A DNA stretch of 64,000 nt from Hymenolepis diminuta (lineage: Eukaryota > Platyhelminthes > Cestoda > Cyclophyllidea > Hymenolepididae), in the NCBI GenBank assembly GCA_900708905.1, contig CAADRB010000001.1, positions 4,434,397 through 4,498,396 of the forward strand, given 5' to 3'. Every line of letters starts with the position of its first letter. The first letter of the stretch is position 1. A program made the position numbers and the translations under genes. The notes under the pieces were generated by a model that searched no databases, was not told the DNA's origin, and saw only the letters and a program-made list of their open reading frames with translations. Below, piece by piece: positions 1 to 11,619 of this stretch.

Positions 1-606
1 AATGATGGTTATTGGTGTTGTGAAGGGACAGGCAGTGAGGGAGGAGCACACCATGACTCTTCCATTTTGTCCACATGGTCTTAGAGCCAATGAAGAAGCA
101 GATGCAGATGCAGATGCAGGTGCCTATGTGGAAACTCTTCAAATCATTGTTGACAAGCCGTCTTGGATAGACAGCATAGCCAATGGAGGAAGAGCCTATG
201 TCTTCCAGCAAGATTCGGCTCTATCTCATGAGGTTCTCAAAAGCCAGGATTGGACGGCAGATAATTTCCATCATCATGTCACATCACACCAAAATTATTG
301 CGTGTGGGGTGGGTCATCTCCATAAAACCAAATCCCCCATTCTGATGGAAGCAATAGCTCAAGCAATAGTCAAAAGAATGGAGGACATGAATTAAGACTA
401 CTTGATGAAAACTTGCAGTCAGTCGCTTTCGAACTAGAATTGAGTGGGTGATAAAGCCGAAGAAGGATGAGTAGAATAAAACCTAGGTTAATAAGTTAAT
501 ATTATATTTATTGGTTTTGTTAGAAGAAATTGTAAGTTTGACCCACTAGTAGTTTTATTTTCAATTTTTTTAAAAGTGCGTAAGGTGTCCTCAGATGCCC
601 TACTCA
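1..606 (+). mobile_element. Decayed maT-type mariner transposon, 3' part
   Basis: This is the 3' portion of a Tc1/mariner-superfamily element of the maT (DD37D-like) type; the 5' end lies before the window. The translated frame (2-325) shows the maT landmarks FPxGLR-like PFCPHGLRANE, then PSWIDSIANGGRAYVFQQDS, where the D of QQDS is the second catalytic Asp, then QDWTADNF. The stretch that should follow (PNLWPPxSPDLNPLDY-like, carrying the third Asp) is missing: HHHVTS runs straight into NYCVWG. A GCAGAT hexamer is repeated in frame at about 98-120, which the copy at 35966-37319 does not have. Later parts lie in another frame (183-395, IAQAIVKRMEDMN). The 3' terminal inverted repeat is at 581-606. 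Clearly inactive. Family assignment rests on recalled family motifs plus the matching second copy. Confidence 0.85.
581..606 (+). repeat. 3' terminal inverted repeat of the maT element
   Basis: The sequence TAAGGTGTCCTCAGATGCCC and the next six bases match, with three mismatches over 26 bases, the reverse complement of the left terminal repeat of the second maT copy (35966-35991). It marks the end of the element. No clean TA duplication follows directly. Confidence 0.75.
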
Positions 607-3429
607 TCCCGTAGATTATTTATTCTTTTTTTTAATTAATAATATTATAAGTGAACATGAATATCTTTAGATGTCTCGATCTACTCGTATATGTAGTCCA
701 AGACCCTGAAATAAAAATTATATTCACAGTATTTTACAAAATTAATAATGACTAAATTAAATTAAATGATATGTTGAATAAAATTTTCATTTCCGCATAT
801 TAAGTAACAAAGGCCTGTTAGCTCTTCACCGAATTTCCTTCGTGTTCTTTTTCAATTCCGAATTCTTTTGATAATTAACAGTGTTACGTGTAATTTTTAA
901 AAGCTACCAATGGACGAATATACTAACTTTATAATAGTTTTATTCATTACTATCTTCGATTATTTCAAGAAATTATTTAGTCTTGCTTCTTTGCTCTAAA
1001 GTTGAAATTGTTTGATATATCCATGAAGATGAAATGCAATAGTTGGGAACAATGGTGGTTCTAAAGGAAATCAGAAAATAGTTGCTTTATAACATTTTCC
1101 TAACAAAGTTTCATTTTGCGCACTAAGTAACTGGATTGACCTGTACATGCATTGCCCACATTATTTTCTCAAATCACATTGATAAATGGGCCTATTTTCT
1201 CGGAAAATACGCTTTGAAATTATAAATGACTTCTGAATTACTGATAGTTGCGTTTGCGTTTACATTAACTAATCAAGCTGAACTATTGCTTTAAAAATAT
1301 ACCTCAAAAAGATGGTATGCATTAATATTGAGCATATCTTTTTTGGTAAATGCTCCCTAGAAATGCGGACGAATTGCTTCTTCTTTGGCAAGCCAAATTT
1401 TTGAAGAAATGGTATTAAAGCTGACGGAATTAGTGATAAAGCAAAAATCGGAGTTTGGACATTCAATATAGAAAATTATCAAAAATATTATTTCATGCTG
1501 GACTGGACGATATGAAATTAGTATAACTATACAAAACCTGCTTTTCTACTGCACCTACAAACAATTTCCCCGATAATAACCATGGTCCTGTTTCATTATA
1601 ATTGGCTAACAAGAACTTGAATTTAACAACTTTATGGTTGAATATGGAGCAGAAAGAGTGCATAAAGTTAAACAGCTTTGCGTTTACAAGGTGTTTCAAT
1701 ATTATTCACCTCACCATACATATTTATATTCTATAACAAGTATTATTTACTCAAATATGGTTGCAGAAGAACAAACATAATTACTTATGCTGCTTTTATT
1801 CGATAATTTCGGGAAAACTTTTGTTGAAAATGTGAAAGATAAACCAGCTATAGGTTTAGAACTCATAGAAAATTATGACCCAATAAAATAAATATTATTA
1901 GTACATTAAAATTAATAAAATTGTAAATAATCGATATCTCTAACTTTCAGAATAAGCTTGAAGTTTCTTAATTTTCAGCAAACTATTAATTAGATTTGAA
2001 GGATGGCTCTTTATGCATTCCAAAATTACTCTATGTAAATCAGTCTATTTTTCATCTATATGGCCCTGATTCAAACCCATCCCAGTAATGTCTATAAAAG
2101 TTTATCGATTTTCCTTTTTTCTACAACTATCTCGTTTCATTTAAATGTATATCTGCACTCATATATTCACATGCATCCCTGTCCAAATTACTCATACACA
2201 GTCACACACACACGCAGACACATGCTTGTCTTTATCAGCTCGTACTCTTCCATCTCATCTCTTCCCTCCTTCATCTCTCACTCGAATCCTCATCGTCTTT
2301 TAACCAATACACTTTAGCCAACTCAACTCTTCGTATTCTACTATCGGAAATTGCTGTTATTGGTAAATTTAGTTAGGTCAATAATTTCGTAACTTTCATG
2401 ATCTCCAAGTGTGAGATGATGGGACCTCATTTTCATTTCGCGCTACATTTTCTGGGTCTTCTGCTTCATTCTGGGGTGATGGCCTTTCATTTTCATTTAC
2501 AACCAGTGCAGTTGCAGGTAATATAGTCAATATATCAAACACAATTAATACAGTTACAAAATTTCCACCAAGATTATCGCCCAATTTCCGTTACGAACAG
2601 GATAAATATAATGACACAGTACTGGAGAAAATAAATTCGAATAGAATCTAAAATTAAATACCCTGGTTAGAATTCACCGGGTTTTAAAAGCAGTCCGAGA
2701 TTAGAGGGGAATAAAAGACTGGGCAAAAATGTAAACACTGCGCGATTCGTTGTTACATCTTCGATATTTCCAATTTTTCTTGAGTTTCGAAATTATTTAT
2801 TCCATATTAGATAAGGGAGAATGTAATTATCAAAGAGATCATTTAGTAAGGATAGATTGTGCAACTAACTTGCTTTAACTTTAATTGCAGAAGAAGAATG
2901 AAGCACACTATTATGTAATTTAAGCGCAGAACTTAGCGAACATATCCGTGAAGTTCTGTTACATCTGATGTATAGATCTTGACTCTTTAATATGATAGCC
3001 TTAAAAATGTAGACTGTTTACTGTATATGATCAAACATGCGACATAGTAAATAAGATTTGACGACTAACCATGCTGTGATGTGACTGAGAACTAACCTCC
3101 TTTGATAATCTCCGAACATTTAATGATAATGAAAGCCTTAGTTGTTGGCCCATTATGCATTTCGATAACCAATTGTTAAACGTCGATGAATCATTACAAA
3201 AGAATATGAAACGAAGAAGCAGAACTCAAAATGTCAGATCAAATAATAAATTTAAGAATGGCTTTAAAAACTACAAGCAAACATGTATGTACGTTTCTAA
3301 ATTCAAATAAAACCCCATTTTAAGAGAGCTCTCCTTATTTATTTTACCTAAAAAGGTGCTATAGTTTTTTCCAACAGAGAGCTACATCAAAACTACTCTT
3401 AAGATTTAAAACTTTTCACAAAGTGTACG
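607..3429. other. AT-rich intergenic DNA, no gene recognised
   Basis: Both strands carry only short open frames with low-complexity, Leu/Phe/Ser/Asn-rich translations typical of AT-rich noise. The only structured part is a short CA-rich simple repeat around 2191-2225 (CACAGTCACACACACACG). No splice-bounded coding segment or RNA gene was seen. Confidence 0.6.
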
Positions 3430-3890
3430 CTTAATCGGTAGGTTGGTCTGGGAATAGTTCGTTTTACTCGACTTAATATATTTGAATGACTTATCTTGTA
3501 CGGGCTAGGCTCACCAATTTTGTACGGACTAGATTCTGTTGGGGAATAATATTGTCTTTGTTTTCATCCTTCCCAATGGCTGACGGTAGACAATTACCAT
3601 TCCCAAACAAAACGTCAAGAGTTGAGTGTAGACCGATGCATATCGTACAACAGAGAAGGAAATGTGCAACAGCCAGAGGGAGAAAGGAAGAGTGATTGAG
3701 ATACATGGAAAAGAGCAATATAAAACCGGTGTGTGTTAAAAAATAGACCGCTTGGCAGTGCCACAGCTGGTTTGTAACGAAAATGATTTCTATTCCGTCC
3801 AGTCTTTTATTCACGACGACATGGAAAAGTAAACAAATAACCAAGAGGGGGAGGGGGACGTAGAGGCCGTACTTGATCCATACTAACATT
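3430..3890. other. GC-richer island of unknown nature
   Basis: This block is visibly richer in G and C than its surroundings. It holds two direct copies of a short motif (TTGTACGGGCTAG at about 3497-3509 and TTGTACGGACTAG at about 3520-3532) and a polypurine run (AAGAGGGGGAGGGGGA, near 3842-3857). On the minus strand there is a 132-codon open frame (3491-3889) with a hydrophobic N-terminal part (YVPLPLLVICLLFHVV), but no motif I can recognise. The polypurine run and a TATAAAA-like sequence near 3720 would fit a decayed LTR element; this is a guess. Confidence 0.3.
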
Positions 3891-6800
3891 CAGGAACAAA
3901 AGTGTTGTAACTTAACTCCATTTTAATTAATATTTGAACTGGAAATCATTTTTGAAAGACTAGAGGAGCGTAATCTTTCAGTTTGTCAAAATTAGACCTG
4001 AATTACAAACCATATATCAGCACTTACTTACACTGCAAGCACTGACTTGCCTATCGATTTTTCTGTTGAGTTCAATCCGAATATTCGTGTACATTTCTGT
4101 TCAACATTCCTATGCAATTCTCTTAAACAGCGCTCAATCTGATTGAAACCAGATCAATCACTACTTGGTGATGTGAATTTGGAGATAGTTAGCGTTATTT
4201 TAGACACACTGTACTAAATACCAAATATTAAAGCCAGACAAGAACTTTATATTTTTAAAATTGCAAAAAATAAAACCTTGCGGGTCGAGAAACATGGTAC
4301 AAATGAAATAATTTCTTTCAAATCTGTAGAATAACATTACGTGTTGTGAAATAATTTGATTTTGTTATTTCTATGTATAAGCACCGGCGAGACTTGAAAT
4401 ACAGGCCAAGATTGAATAATATTAGGCATAGAAAGACATATGTAAAGAGAAATATATTTTGATGAAAGCTTTATTTCTGGATGGTCTGCAAAATAATTTT
4501 AAACAAACTCATACTGTTATTCTAATTTCTATATAATAGCACCTGAAAAACTCGTCCTTTAAGCTGGCTGTCAAATTCCTATTTATTGAAGTACCTGACT
4601 GTGGAGACTCGTTAAGCTACTTAGAAACAATTTCTGCTGACTGGCTAAGGCTTGCTTTTTGCATAAGAAGTCAAAGTTTTATCTTAAATATTGAACGATT
4701 CGGACCAAATTTTTGATGACACTACGGATATTTTTGCAAGCTGTATAAGACATTTGCAATGAAATCTTGCTTTTAAGATTGACAAATGGCATTCATTTAC
4801 ATTTCTTAATCATATATTTCACGAAATAGCATTAATTCATTCGGTAGATGTAAAGAATGTTCATTGTGAGATATTTCAGTTTAATTTTCAGAATCATCAG
4901 TTTGCATAAAGTAAAATTTGCAGCTTGCATACCGTACTTGAGTAACTCATTCTAGATTGCCTAATCAAAGGCGAAATTTTAGTAAATTAAAGAACTTAGA
5001 AAGACAAATTTGCAGACCATATAACCAGACCCTGCATTAAAACTGGATAGAGGATAAACAGATGCTTTAATTATGAAATTTCTTATACGTCGAGTTTTTC
5101 TGAATGCGAGTTTGAACCCCTTGTTGTTATTTACAATTTGTCTTCATACGTCCGTTTTTTCCATTATCTTGATGATTATTCAATAGTAAAAGGGTAATTT
5201 TGGCAATATTAACTCGTATACCTATGTTGCTACGAGCATAGATTTGTGTCGTCACTAATATGCATAGACTGCCCAATGAGATAACACCACGTCTATGAAC
5301 ATGATGCTTAACCTTTATTAGGAGATAAATCGGCTTGTTTGCATTGAACGCAACGGAAATAATTGAATTCCTTATTAGTCTTTAATTGAACAATGGTATT
5401 AGGAGTGTAGAAGGACAATAATTTATAAACACAAACAGGTGGAATGAAATCATCAAACTTTGTTCAAATGCACTAAACTACTCGATCAGGCTTTCTAACA
5501 GCATTCAATTAATTGTGATACATAAGCTCTTTCTTAATTCCCCTTGCAAGTTAGTTCCAAAAAGTCATAGCTTTAGAAAAAGCGCGTATGCATTAAGTGT
5601 GGAAAGTTATTATTATTAATAAAAAAACACGCAAGAAACAAGAGGAAAAATACTATAAACAGGTTTCTTCCATGCAGATTAAATAGAAATTAAATAACAG
5701 GGAGTCTCTCCATTGAAAGGAACAAAGGCTCAAACGGCGGAACGTTTTCTTTGTTTTCTAAATCATCAAAGTCAATGAACACTTCAGTCTTTCTGGTACA
5801 AACGGGTATAATCGTAACGCTAACGTTTGTGCCATCTCGTTCCTTCAATACGTTCAGTGTGCAAAAAACTTTTCTTCTTCCTTCTTCTTTCTTTGAAATT
5901 AACCTCCCTGTGTGAATTCAGAAAGTAGTTACATAGAAATGGGTTAGCTGTGTGCCCCACCATCAATTTAGGCTTTAAGTTAAACAAGAATTAACCATCA
6001 AGGTAAAATTAGGCGAAAACAAACTATCATTTTTAACCAATCACACCAAAACCAAATTAACGTTGCAAAAGGTGACATGCAGAAAATATGTAAATTAATT
6101 TTAAGCAAATTTATCTGGAAATTAAAAGTCAGAAAATTAGGTATTTAACAATGCTCATTATAATTAAAATGGCCGTAATGCCTTGTCAGCAAATGCTATT
6201 GAAAGTAAATTATATGTAAATGTAAATATGTAAATGATCAATATCATTATACTGGGAAAAAATGACGTACCCTTATTCTTCTTGTGATTCCGTTCAGGTT
6301 GTGTCATCGGATTATTTTAAATTTGCTAAATAATCAGCGCGTTTAAATACACCCAAATTGTCCTTAAAAAGAGATAATCTAGTACCTATCGTTAAAATTT
6401 ACAAAGCACTTAGAATACTTTCTGGTACTTCTTCGAAGTAATTACAAACCTGCATTTCAATTCAAGAGTACAGCGTTATTAAAATTCAAATAAGACAGAT
6501 AATGCATCGAGAACGAATCGCGCAGTTTCAATAATCTGCGTAGAATTCACATAAATCCTAAGAATGGAATTTGCTCCTGAAGCCGTTTAAGCTCACAATG
6601 CTATAGAGCTTTTTCCAAAATTCACCTTAGAGGTGTAGCGGATGCCACACAAATAAGTCTTTTTTCTACAGCTAGGTAATCTTCCTAAGCAGTCCAGATA
6701 GCGTCTAGCAGAGTCCTCTATTATAAATTTGCTCCCGAAATTAGCTAGGCTGCGTCCAAAGTAGCAAGAACAAGAAAGGTGTTGAGTGGAGAGGTTTTAT

Positions 6801-7369
6801 TGACCCGTAAGCGATGAGATATTAAGAATTTATTATATGAACAGAGTTCCTTATGAGTCGCTGTCCATGAGCTTGGTCCTTAAATATAAGCAAAGCATCA
6901 AAAAGCCTATTTGATATGAAACTTCAATTCCCTTTCTTCGTTACTCTTTTTATTAGCAATGCTTAATTCCAAAATATGAGAGTCATCTTTGGTTTTATTT
7001 ATCATTTTCTATCCATATAATAAGAAAAATTAGATAAAAATTGATATGGCTCAGAAGTGTTGCAGATTTTGTGTAATTTTGGTTAAATATTAGGTGATAT
7101 GGAGGAAGCTGTGAAGCTTTTCAACAATAAAACAATTAAAATAAAGTTTCTAAGTTTTATGCTGTAAATGATATTCCCCTAAATTTTAAATCAATTCTTG
7201 ATATTTGTAGTAATTAATTTCAACTCAGCGTAGATTTTCAATAGAATATAGTGCACTATGACTCTATATATTTTCCAAACTACTCTTTTGTCCCATTATT
7301 TATCAAAATATGCTGATTCTTCGCCTTTATGACCTTGATTCAAAGCCAGTTCAGTAAGGTTAAGAGACG
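3891..7369. other. AT-rich intergenic DNA, nothing recognised
   Basis: I see no open frame of useful length, no RNA gene and no clear repeat here. Base composition is uniform and AT-rich. Confidence 0.55.
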
Positions 7370-8260
7370 TTCTATCGTTGACAGTTCCAAGTTTGAGAAC
7401 TTGTGATGTTTCAACAGGTATATCAAAACCCTTTGTTCCCAAGCCGTCCAGCCGATAAGTTTTCGAATCCATCCGCTCTCTCTCCCACTATGACAAATTA
7501 GCAACAGCAAAACTCGTTCCGGATCTTTTCGTCTGAACTTCCTGCCACAAAGACATCACAAACTAGACAAAAGTATACTGAGCGTGTTAGGGGTCGAAAG
7601 TTGATAAACAGACCAAAAATAGCTTGTATTGCACATTCCACACCTGAACGATGATCAGAAGTCCTTCCTTGGTCCTCCCTTGTATTCGAACCACCGTTAA
7701 GGATGATCTTAATTATTCTTCAGCAGAAATAGTTTTCCGAGACCATTAAGCTTCCTGGCCAACTTTTATTTTCCTCTATTTATCCCTAGGACCAAAGCCT
7801 GCAAATTATGTTGAGCGTCTAGGCTCCCACGTACAGAAACTATGAGCCATCTCGGTCCGCACTGCCCCCTTCTTCCTCTTCATTCACATTGGCTTATAAT
7901 CCTGTTCCCATGTTTTTCTTCGCCATGATGTTGCTCGTAAACCTCTTCAGTTCATTTAGGATGGTCCATCCCCGGTTCTTCAAAGAAGCGAAAAGACTTT
8001 CACTCTCTCCTTCAAAATGACAGAGAATCTGTTGTTTCCTTCTATTGCATGAAACCCGCCCATCTTGACAAGCTTGCTTCTAAAAATTGCTTACCAGTGT
8101 GAAGAAACAGACTTAAGCATAATAAACCACTTGAATGCACCCCTGACGAGGGAATAGCTCGTCAGGAGAGAAAGCTGGACCATCCACATAACTTCAAGCG
8201 GACCAAATGAAGTTCTACGATGAGGGCCCGGCTTAAATCGGGTGGTATCAAAGTGGAAAC
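7370..8260. other. GC-richer block, probably old repeat, unrecognised
   Basis: This roughly 0.9-kb block has more balanced base composition than its flanks and fragments of protein-like translation in several frames (for example TPDEGIARQERKLDHPHNFK on the + strand near 8140-8215), all broken by stops. This pattern suits a decayed transposable element, but I cannot name a family. A perfect 8-bp inverted repeat (CTGACGAG / CTCGTCAG, 8143-8165) lies within it. Confidence 0.3.
8143..8165. repeat. Short perfect hairpin, 8-bp arms and 7-nt loop
   Basis: CTGACGAG at 8143-8150 pairs exactly with CTCGTCAG at 8158-8165 around the loop GGAATAG. CTGACGA resembles the first core box of hammerhead ribozymes, but the expected stem II and GAAA spacing is not met. 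Confidence 0.5.
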
Positions 8261-8499
8261 GGTATTTTCATGTGAAGAAAAATATAACATTAAATATTCC
8301 CCCTTAAGTAAATAACATTTTTATTATTTATATAGCGCTTGAGATTGAAAGTAATTTATTTAATATTTGACGTAATGATAAATACATATCAACTGTCTTG
8401 CCACATTTATTAATGTGTTTTTCGTAAATAATCTCTAGATGATTGCTTTAGCCAGCAGATGTCTATCAATATCCGGAGATTAGAAATAATTGATTGGCT

Positions 8500-9240
8500 A
8501 CAAGACCTCCACTACAGTGTCCACAGGCAGTCCCGCTGTGTGTTTGCTTGTTTGCACATAGATACCTGAACAGATGTCAGTCATCACGCCAAGACACCGA
8601 CGACTAGACATGACTGACGTCTAACGAAGAAATGTCTTGTATATAAACCTAATTCACTAATCAATAAATTGAGGTGGCTTTCTGCCACCTCCGAACTGAT
8701 CTGACGACATGAGTGACTTGATTTATTCTATCTTTTCAGTCGATGTGGTCCCGGTAGACCTAACGTTATTACAGCTCTTAAGAAGTATTTTATTTAAACA
8801 ACCAATAAATCATAAGAAAGATTAAATACCCAAGCACAAGAATTAAAGATCGTGTTAAGCTCAATCCTATCCATCTTTTAAAAATTCCTAAAATATCATT
8901 TGTGAAATTATGTGAAGGCATTAATTTTTAATGAGCTTTCGCACTGCTACAAGTAGCAGATATCAATGAACAACCGTGGTCGGTAACAAAAAGTCGTCGA
9001 CAAGTGCAGTCCACCTCAGGGCTCCATGTGGACATAGTGGTACATGTATAGTTAAGACTCATCACACGGAGATGTCGACGACTGTACATATTTGACCCTT
9101 CATGAAGAGATGCCTTGTATATAAACCTCGTTTATTTATCAAAACAATTTAGGTGGGTTTCTCGGCCACTGTTCTAGTTATCCAAGTGATTTAACTTATT
9201 CCTTCGATGTTCTGCCACTTCGTGTAATTGTCACATCCAT
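8500..9240 (+). repeat. Pair of diverged direct repeats with TATA boxes, possible old TRIM/LTR element
   Basis: Two direct units of about 250-290 bp (about 8500-8765 and 8945-9240) share a common order of blocks: CATCAC, then a CGACGACT core, then the strongly conserved CTTGTATATAAACCT, then AGGTGG with a GCCAC block, then AGTGA(C/T)TT, then TTCGATGT or GTCGATGT. The first unit also has AATAAA about 25 bp after its TATA box. A TATA box followed by a poly(A) signal within a direct repeat is the layout of an LTR. The internal part would be only about 180 bp, which would make this a terminal-repeat retrotransposon in miniature; TRIMs are known from taeniid tapeworms. The TGGTCCCGGTAGACC after the first unit is a possible primer-binding site. 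The units differ a lot, so any element is old. Confidence 0.4.
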
Positions 9241-10076
9241 AATATCACGTCACAAGTCACTCAGTTTTTTGGTCCATTAAAATATTATTAACTTGAGACT
9301 ATTGATATGCTTTCTCTTTACAGTACACAAAATATTTCAAGTTCTGATATTAAGAGACACTGATACAGACTGTTTATTTAAGCAATGATTAATTTAAAAA
9401 GTGACTGGGCTACTATTAAATCAAATTGTCATTTAAATCTGGTAAATCGCATCTGAGGTCGAAATAAAATGAAACATATTTCTTCAATTTTATCAAGAGG
9501 GCATTAAAAGATTCTCAACTTCTCCAGTATTAAATTATCTAAATTTTTAAAATTTTTTAGCCAGGTCGTAGACCAAATTATCAATTAAAAGTCGGCCAGA
9601 TCTTTTAAATATGCTCCTCCACTTTAGAAGAATCCGTTTTAGAATATAGTTTTTTAAAGCTTTATGTATATATAGTCACATCAGTAGTACATTTGGATGT
9701 TGGCTAGAGCAAATGTATTCATGCCTAACAAAATAAGAATCGTTTAAAAACGGGAGCGTGCTTGATATGAAATATCATTGAAATCCTTTTTTAAAATCAC
9801 ATTCGTATTTGAAAATTTTTCGTTGTTCTGCAGGAAACAGTTTATCTTCTTCAAAGATTTTATGTTATTAAAATGAGATTGGTCTAAGCAATTTATGTCT
9901 ATTAATCGGATTCTGAGAATGCCAAATATACCCGAAACTCCCATTTGAATATCTAGATATTATTAAACTATATCTAAAATCGCTTGCGATGGTTGTTATT
10001 GCGAACATTTATATCGATTTAACCTCGGATCTCAAGTAACTTGACTCTATGACCTTCGGTGCTATTTACTATTGTA
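9241..10076. other. AT-rich intergenic DNA, nothing recognised
   Basis: No coding segment, RNA gene or repeat was recognised between the direct repeats and the promoter-like block. Confidence 0.5.
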
Positions 10077-10380
10077 AGGCGGGCCGGGCTTAGATAAAAG
10101 TGTTTACTTAAAGGATTTGGAGGTAAAAGCATTCATTGGCAGGTAGTGGAATGGGGAGGAGAAGCTAGAAGAGGAGACAAAGAGGAAACACGCCACAACC
10201 GCCGACAGCGCACATGGCTTTACTGGTCCCATATATATTGCCATTTCGTAGGCGTGCTTCATTGCCATTGGTCCATCTATCTGTTGATAGCACGTGGTTA
10301 GGTGCTCTGAAAGGGGGAGTCCTTCCATTGGTCGGCGTAGCCGCTAGCTTAGCCTGGTTTCGGTTTTCTGTATAACTTAG
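10077..10380 (+). promoter_or_regulatory. Promoter-like GC-rich block upstream of MRPL9
   Basis: The block starts with GGCGGGCCGGGC (about 10078-10089) and holds three ATTGG motifs (10135-10139, 10267-10271, 10327-10331), the inverted CCAAT box bound by NF-Y in animal promoters. There is no TATA box at a suitable distance. It ends at a pyrimidine-rich stretch and an AG (10379-10380). A 74-codon antisense open frame here (10104-10328) shows no protein-like character and is treated as chance. Confidence 0.5.
10352..10380 (+). promoter_or_regulatory. Candidate SL trans-splice acceptor before MRPL9
   Basis: GGTTTCGGTTTTCTGTATAACTTAG is a T-rich tract ending in AG at 10379-10380. The distance from the AG to the MRPL9 ATG is 18 nt, six codons without a stop. 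An SL ending in AUG would therefore also be in frame, adding seven residues before the genomic Met. Inference from sequence and from known flatworm trans-splicing. Confidence 0.4.
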
Positions 10381-10398
10381 GGATCCGCATTTTACACG

Positions 10399-11490
10399 AT
10401 GCTGAAATACTTTGCAAATACTGCGTTAAAATTTTGTTCTCCTAGTCTGCCTGTCTCTACATTTGGAAGAGTATATATTGAATTTGCTTCTATAACTTTC
10501 CTAGAACATCACCTATCTTAGGCAAAAATATCCTGAACGGGTACCTTGTTATGTAACTTTAAACGGTGGTACTCAGGAGATTACTGTGGAGCAGCAGATA
10601 TACATCGAGGGTGAAAAAGAGAAGGAAAATCCGGTTATTGAAGTTTTGCTTTCTGATAGCGTGCCAGGTATGAAATCGTTTCATTTTGTTCAAATCACCA
10701 GTTTGCTTATTTCTAAGATCGTATTAAATATTTATTTATTAATTAAGGCCTTGGGGCGAAAGGTAGTCTCGTGAAGATTCACCGCAATAGGTTTTGGAAT
10801 AATTTATATCTCCGTAAACTCGCTGAACTCCCTACTCCTGAGCGAATTCGTCAACTTCAATCTGAAGTAAGCTGTCTTATTTTGTTAAATAAGCTTTAGG
10901 GTACCACGTCAATATTAATAATTTACTTGATGCCTTTTAGCATTCGAGTGTTCTTTTCGGTCATTCCTATGAAGTTCAACAGCGATTGCTAAATATGACT
11001 CTTTACATACCGATGAATCCTAATATTGACTGGACCCTGTCTCCAAAGCATGTCATGGTGGCTTTTCGAAGAGTTGTAAGTACAATCGTCTAAGACAATT
11101 ACTTTTATCAATCCTATTTACATAGTCAACTTTTTCTTTAAGGGTGTCATCGTTCCTGAAGAAGGCATTACGTTACCAGATAAACCTGTAACTTCTTCAA
11201 CTCTTGAAGAATTCCCAGTCAATGTTAATGTAATTTTAACCATTTACTCTATTCGATATATTTAATTTATATTTTTGTTGGCTTATTTGACTTCATTTCA
11301 GATTGAAAACAAGGTCACGGTACCGGTGAAATCTCGTATCTTCTTATACCAACGTTTGGATGCAAAGACTACGACTAAACCCCCTGCAGATAGCTTCCGA
11401 AAGATCCGTCTGGACGATTGGACTTTAGATTTCAGTGAAGACGATTTGCGTTTGTTACCTGGTTTCACAAATAAACCTTATCGAAATTAA
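10399..11490 (+). CDS. MRPL9: Mitochondrial large-subunit ribosomal protein bL9m
   Basis: Structural protein of the mitochondrial large ribosomal subunit. Six exons join in frame with GT-AG introns: 10399-10470, 10505-10667, 10748-10866, 10941-11075, 11143-11229 and 11302-11490, giving 254 residues (human MRPL9 is about 267). Introns are tiny: 34, 80, 74, 67 and 72 bp. Residues 1-24 (MLKYFANTALKF...) are basic, with no acidic residue, as in a mitochondrial targeting peptide. The bL9 N-domain is at about 69-101 (VIEVLLSDSVPGLGAKGSLV), followed by a helical linker (PTPERIRQLQ). The metazoan C-terminal part includes NPNIDWTLSPKHV and VGVIVPEEGITLPDKPV, and lines up with the human protein along its length. 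The start is the first ATG after a candidate trans-splice acceptor. NSUN4 follows 155 bp downstream on the same strand. Identification is firm; exact start is likely. Confidence 0.93.
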
Positions 11491-11517
11491 CCTTATACAT
11501 TGTACAAATGGACTCTT

Positions 11518-11523
11518 AATAAA
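11518..11523 (+). terminator. Poly(A) signal AATAAA of MRPL9
   Basis: AATAAA lies 27 nt after the MRPL9 stop codon. A second AATAAA is at 11603-11608, also before the NSUN4 acceptor. Confidence 0.6.
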
Positions 11524-11602
11524 TGCACAAATTGATTTATTTGATATTTAAACTAATGTGTTTACCTCTCTTCTCCAATGAGTATAGTGTGACTAAAGTA
11601 CG

Positions 11603-11608
11603 AATAAA
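11603..11608 (+). terminator. Second AATAAA between MRPL9 and NSUN4
   Basis: This second poly(A) hexamer is 37 nt upstream of the NSUN4 acceptor AG. Close coupling of poly(A) and trans-splice sites is what an operon spacer would show. Confidence 0.4.
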
Positions 11609-11619
11609 GCTACTTAGGC

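Noticed and set aside
2060..2317. 85-codon open frame rich in Ser, His and Tyr
   Set aside because: Follows a CA-rich simple repeat and shows no conserved motif.
8143..8190. Hammerhead ribozyme suggested by CTGACGAG and a downstream GAAA
   Set aside because: The palindrome uses up the bases needed for stem II, and GAAA is not placed to close the core.
10104..10328. 74-codon antisense open frame upstream of MRPL9
   Set aside because: Lies in the GC-rich promoter-like block, has no motif and no splice context.
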